A DNA stretch of 6,117 nt from Candidatus Sigynarchaeota archaeon (GTDB lineage: Archaea; Asgardarchaeota; Jordarchaeia; Jordarchaeales; Jordarchaeaceae). Under the pieces are notes generated by a model. It was not told the DNA's origin. It saw only the letters and a list, made by a program, of their open reading frames with translations, and searched no databases. Both the position numbers and the translations under genes were made by a program. Location of the stretch: positions 1 through 6,117 of the forward strand of contig JAUQYY010000378.1 of the NCBI GenBank assembly GCA_030587505.1, written 5' to 3'. This document shows positions 6,035 through 6,117 of this stretch, in pieces; position 1 is the stretch's first letter, and each line of letters starts with the position of its first letter.

Positions 6035-6117
6035 TTATCCAATATCTTGCCGAGTGTCATCTTTCCCGTCATATCGATTCCTAAAGCGCTCGGAACGTTT
6101 GAAGCGGGGTCAGCATC
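6019..6117 (-). CDS. cooC: CooC-type ATPase, upstream fragment of the same gene, cut by the window edge
   Basis: These 32 codons enter from the right edge and read DADPASNVPSALGIDMTGKM, then TLGKILDKKKES, ending at a TAG (6019-6021). DADP-x-x-N-x-x-x-x-LG followed by T-x-G-x-I is the CooC segment just after the N-terminal P-loop strand, and it normally runs straight into the region encoded by the 5471-6034 frame. One added base in the A6 run on the minus strand (6028-6033) would give DKKKRELESPAQPY and restore a continuous protein. The deviant Walker A motif and the start codon lie outside the window. It should be read as one gene with the main fragment. Confidence 0.75.
   Translation of the reverse strand, partial: DADPASNVPSALGIDMTGKMTLGKILDKKKES

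Noticed and set aside
1..6117. Mobile elements, CRISPR arrays, attachment sites, replication origin
   Set aside because: No transposase or integrase motifs, spaced direct repeats, long inverted repeats or origin-like repeats were seen. All large frames are metabolic enzymes or their partners.

Overview
The window looks like a chromosomal segment of an anaerobic archaeon. The evidence is a tungsten/molybdenum-type aldehyde ferredoxin oxidoreductase, an SCP2-type thiolase paired with a DUF35 zinc-ribbon/OB-fold protein, a CooC-type nickel-insertion ATPase, oligo-T transcript ends, A/T-rich TATA-like elements at archaeal distances from starts, and Shine-Dalgarno sites that match the archaeal 16S tail very well. 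The lineage cannot be fixed from the sequence alone. A TACK-group or Bathyarchaeia-like organism is only a guess.

Layout. 1-179 is a G/T-rich leader with a strong ribosome binding site at its end. 180-3281 (+) is a tight two-gene operon, an iron-containing alcohol dehydrogenase followed by an aldehyde:ferredoxin oxidoreductase, ending in an oligo-T terminator. 3282-3532 is an A/T-rich convergent intergenic stretch holding terminators for both strands. 3533-5092 (-) is a second two-gene operon, thiolase then DUF35 protein. 5093-5470 carries two similar TATA-like elements on the minus strand and a doubtful small cysteine-rich ORF. 5471-6117 (-) is a CooC-type ATPase gene that runs off the right edge and is split by a one-base frameshift at an A6 run.

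How the genes may work together (inference). The oxidoreductase interconverts carboxylic acids and aldehydes with ferredoxin. The dehydrogenase interconverts aldehydes and alcohols with NAD(H), so the pair forms an acid-aldehyde-alcohol module that can dispose of or supply reducing equivalents. The thiolase/DUF35 pair forms or cleaves 3-ketoacyl-CoA. CooC matures nickel carbon monoxide dehydrogenase, which points to a Wood-Ljungdahl or CO-linked acetyl-CoA metabolism elsewhere in the genome. The two operons converge, so shared regulation is not shown. All enzyme families here are known. The least explained items are the CooC frameshift, the small Cys-rich ORF, and the reuse of TGA stop codons inside the next gene's ribosome binding site at both operon junctions.
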